Source: Aureicoccus marinus (GTDB lineage: Bacteria > Bacteroidota > Bacteroidia > Flavobacteriales > Flavobacteriaceae). Taken from it: a stretch of 64,000 nt of DNA. The position numbers and the translations under genes were made by a program. Below are positions 62,604-64,000 of this stretch, one piece after another. Numbering within the stretch: the stretch's first letter is position 1; each line of letters starts with the position of its first letter. The stretch covers positions 2,772,768-2,836,767 of the forward strand of contig NZ_MQVX01000001.1 of assembly GCF_002954325.1 (NCBI RefSeq). The letters are read 5' to 3'. Below the pieces are notes generated by a model. The model saw nothing but the letters and a program-made list of their open reading frames with translations, was not told the origin of the DNA and made no database searches.

Positions 62604-63455
62604 ATGAAAACCGCATCACTTTTGGTTATGGTTGGCGGCGCCTCTTCCCGAATGAAGAAAAGTCTCGATAGGGTGCACTTAAATCCTGAGATCAGGACTT
62701 TAGCTGCGGCTGTTCATAAAAGTTTAGTGCCTGTAGACACCAAAGGGAATCCACTCCTTTACTACCTCTTACGCAATGCCCACCGTGCCGGTATTCGAGA
62801 GGTGTTTTTAATTACTTCCCCAGAGAATGAGGCGTTTACATCCTTTGTTATTGAGCTCAAAAAGACTTCTTGGGGGACAGAAATGAGGATTGAATTAGCC
62901 GTTCAATACCCGCCTGAACAAGGTGTAAAACCCTTAGGGACTGCCGACGCCGTCTTTCAGTGTCTGGAGCAATTTCCGCAATTGATAAAAAGCCGCTTTT
63001 TGGTGTGCAATGGGGACAATGTCTACTCAAAAGAGGCGTTTAGGGATCTTCATGCGCAAGGGGAATTTCGGCATTCCCTGATTGCTTATCGCGGCGAATC
63101 TCTGGGACACCCACTCGAAAAAATTCTGCGGTTTTCACTGCTTGATTTTGATCAGAATCACGCCCTGATATCCATCATAGAGAAACCGGATGAGGAGGAG
63201 CTTTTGGCTTATAAATCCCGTCATACTTCCCTCTGGGTCAGTATGAATATTTTTCAGTTCGAGGGAGAAGAGATTTATCCGTTTTTAAGGGATTGCCCGA
63301 TAGATCCCATCCGCAATGAGAAGGAGTTGCCCACCGCGGTGAGCCAACTGATTGCTGATAAACCAGGAAGTGTAGTCTGTATGGAACGATCCGAAAAAGT
63401 TCCTGACCTCACCTCGGCACAAGACCTGGATTCACTTTCTGCTCAGCTCGAATAA
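62604..63455 (+). CDS. Sugar-phosphate nucleotidyltransferase-like protein
   Basis: 283 residues, GT-A-like nucleotidyltransferase fold. The N-terminal nucleotide loop is a variant (VMVGGASSRMKKS in place of LAAGxGTRL), followed by HKSLVPVDTKGNPLLYYLL and the metal Asp in FLVCNGDNVYSKE. A late Glu-Lys-Pro segment is IIEKPDEEEL. Two bases after the kinase, so the pair probably makes an NDP-sugar from a free sugar. Specificity unknown. Confidence 0.78.
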   Translation: MKTASLLVMVGGASSRMKKSLDRVHLNPEIRTLAAAVHKSLVPVDTKGNPLLYYLLRNAHRAGIREVFLITSPENEAFTSFVIELKKTSWGTEMRIELAVQYPPEQGVKPLGTADAVFQCLEQFPQLIKSRFLVCNGDNVYSKEAFRDLHAQGEFRHSLIAYRGESLGHPLEKILRFSLLDFDQNHALISIIEKPDEEELLAYKSRHTSLWVSMNIFQFEGEEIYPFLRDCPIDPIRNEKELPTAVSQLIADKPGSVVCMERSEKVPDLTSAQDLDSLSAQLE

Positions 63456-63635
63456 TTTCCGCTTCACACTGCATATTTCCCTTGGACTTCCATCGATAAG
63501 TCAATACCTGTAGTTTTATCTATTTCGCCTTCAAATGCCCTGATAGACCGCCTCTAACGTCCTTTTGATATGAAGAAGAACGGGTTTTACTCCTACGGAT
63601 CAGCACTTTGGTTGGGGAGTTTGTTTAGTTAAGAG
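63456..63635. other. 180-base intergenic stretch
   Basis: Between the nucleotidyltransferase and the convergent GMC gene. It contains a 20-codon frame from an ATG at 63570 (MKKNGFYSYG), probably chance. I see no strong terminator. Confidence 0.25.
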
Positions 63636-64000
63636 TTAGATGACTTTTCTGCAAAAAAGATCAATCGCATGATGGCAGGCTCTAGCGGTCAAAGCCATAT
63701 AGGTTAGAGACGGATTCTGCCATGCCGATGAGGTCATTGCGCTGCCATCGGTAATAAAAACATTCTGTACTTCATGCATTTGATTGAATTGATTCAATAC
63801 AGATGTTTTTGGGTCTTTCCCCATTCGAGCCGTACCCATTTCATGAACTGCTGACCCAGGAGTAGGGGCTGTTCGGTAACTGCTGACATTTTTAAATCCT
63901 GCATGGCGAAGAATCTGCTCACTCTCTTGGGTCATGTGTTCCAACATGGCATTTTCATTGGAACCATATTGAAAAGCGATTTTTACCAAAGGCATGTTCC
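63636..64000 (-). CDS. GMC-family oxidoreductase, C-terminal part
   Basis: The frame is open across the window end, so only the C-terminal 120 residues are present. SAVHEMGTARMGKDPKTSV and NVFITDGSAMTSSAWQNPSLT match the C-terminal FAD domain of GMC oxidoreductases; the active-site His is in AVHEMG and the Asn in QNPSL. The family oxidises alcohols or sugars with FAD. It faces the sugar kinase operon and may belong to the same sugar-use locus. Confidence 0.85.
   Translation of the reverse strand, partial: NMPLVKIAFQYGSNENAMLEHMTQESEQILRHAGFKNVSSYRTAPTPGSAVHEMGTARMGKDPKTSVLNQFNQMHEVQNVFITDGSAMTSSAWQNPSLTYMALTARACHHAIDLFCRKVI

Noticed and set aside
63570-63632. A 20-codon frame starting MKKNGFYSYG
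   Set aside because: Too short and without homologue or coupling; likely chance.

Overview
The window looks like chromosomal DNA of a marine-type Flavobacteriaceae (Bacteroidota). The supporting evidence is a mevalonate block (mvaD, mevalonate kinase, UbiA), a flavobacterial arginine operon with an argF' type transcarbamylase, SprB-repeat and gliding-type C-terminal secretion signals, many short lipoproteins (VSC / LSAC boxes), TANNTTTG-like -7 promoter elements and mostly absent Shine-Dalgarno sequences. I saw no rRNA, tRNA, CRISPR array, transposase or phage gene.

Layout. 1-3.5 kb: the C-terminal part of a BaiN-like flavoprotein, then a minus-strand tspO-glpK-glpF operon. 3.5-8.4 kb: isoprenoid genes (mvaD, mevalonate kinase, UbiA prenyltransferase), a nitrilase and an RluB-like pseudouridine synthase. 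8.4-17.4 kb: a minus-strand arginine operon (GNAT-argG-argC-proC-argD-argF'-argB-argE-argH). It is preceded by a previously unmarked 25-codon leader ORF ending SPVRRFRRRP, the form expected of an arginine-sensing leader peptide. 17.4-25.1 kb: FAD oxidoreductase, membrane 4Fe-4S protein, two family-2 glycosyltransferases and a GT-C mannosyltransferase-like protein, divergent from a GH113 beta-mannanase-like lipoprotein. 25.2-26.2 kb: a LysM plus degenerate-amidase protein. 26.2-29.8 kb: an arsenosugar-type operon (rhodanese, TIGR04282, purine nucleoside phosphorylase, ArsM, TIGR04283) without the radical SAM enzyme ArsS.

29.9-50.1 kb is a carbohydrate and osmolyte region: GH32 lipoprotein, S9-like peptidase, beta-barrel protein, TIM-barrel isomerase lipoprotein, a 1086-residue BNR/VPS10 propeller protein, sucrose phosphorylase, an MG2-like surface protein, a SatD-like regulator with inverted-repeat operators, a GH63 glucosyl/mannosylglycerate hydrolase, a sodium/solute symporter, glycerate kinase, a DUF819 permease and an M14-like deacylase. 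The GH63-symporter-glycerate kinase group reads as a pathway that takes up a glycosylglycerate and feeds glycerate into glycolysis. 50.1-56.2 kb: M43 metalloprotease, a DUF4382 remnant, a lipocalin-like lipoprotein, an OmpA-type protein and an SprB-repeat surface protein. 56.5-64 kb: small hypotheticals, an XRE-type membrane protein, an aspartic-protease-like protein, pirin, a VOC protein, and a Gfo/Idh/MocA dehydrogenase - GHMP sugar kinase - nucleotidyltransferase operon. The window ends inside a GMC oxidoreductase.

Seven genes between 25.8 and 54.7 kb carry twelve one-base frameshifts in short homopolymers, mostly net deletions. They are either assembly errors confined to one stretch or genuine decay of sugar-use and surface genes. 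I list them as pseudogenes but say where repairing one base restores the family sequence. All family names come from recognising motifs by eye; no database search was run.
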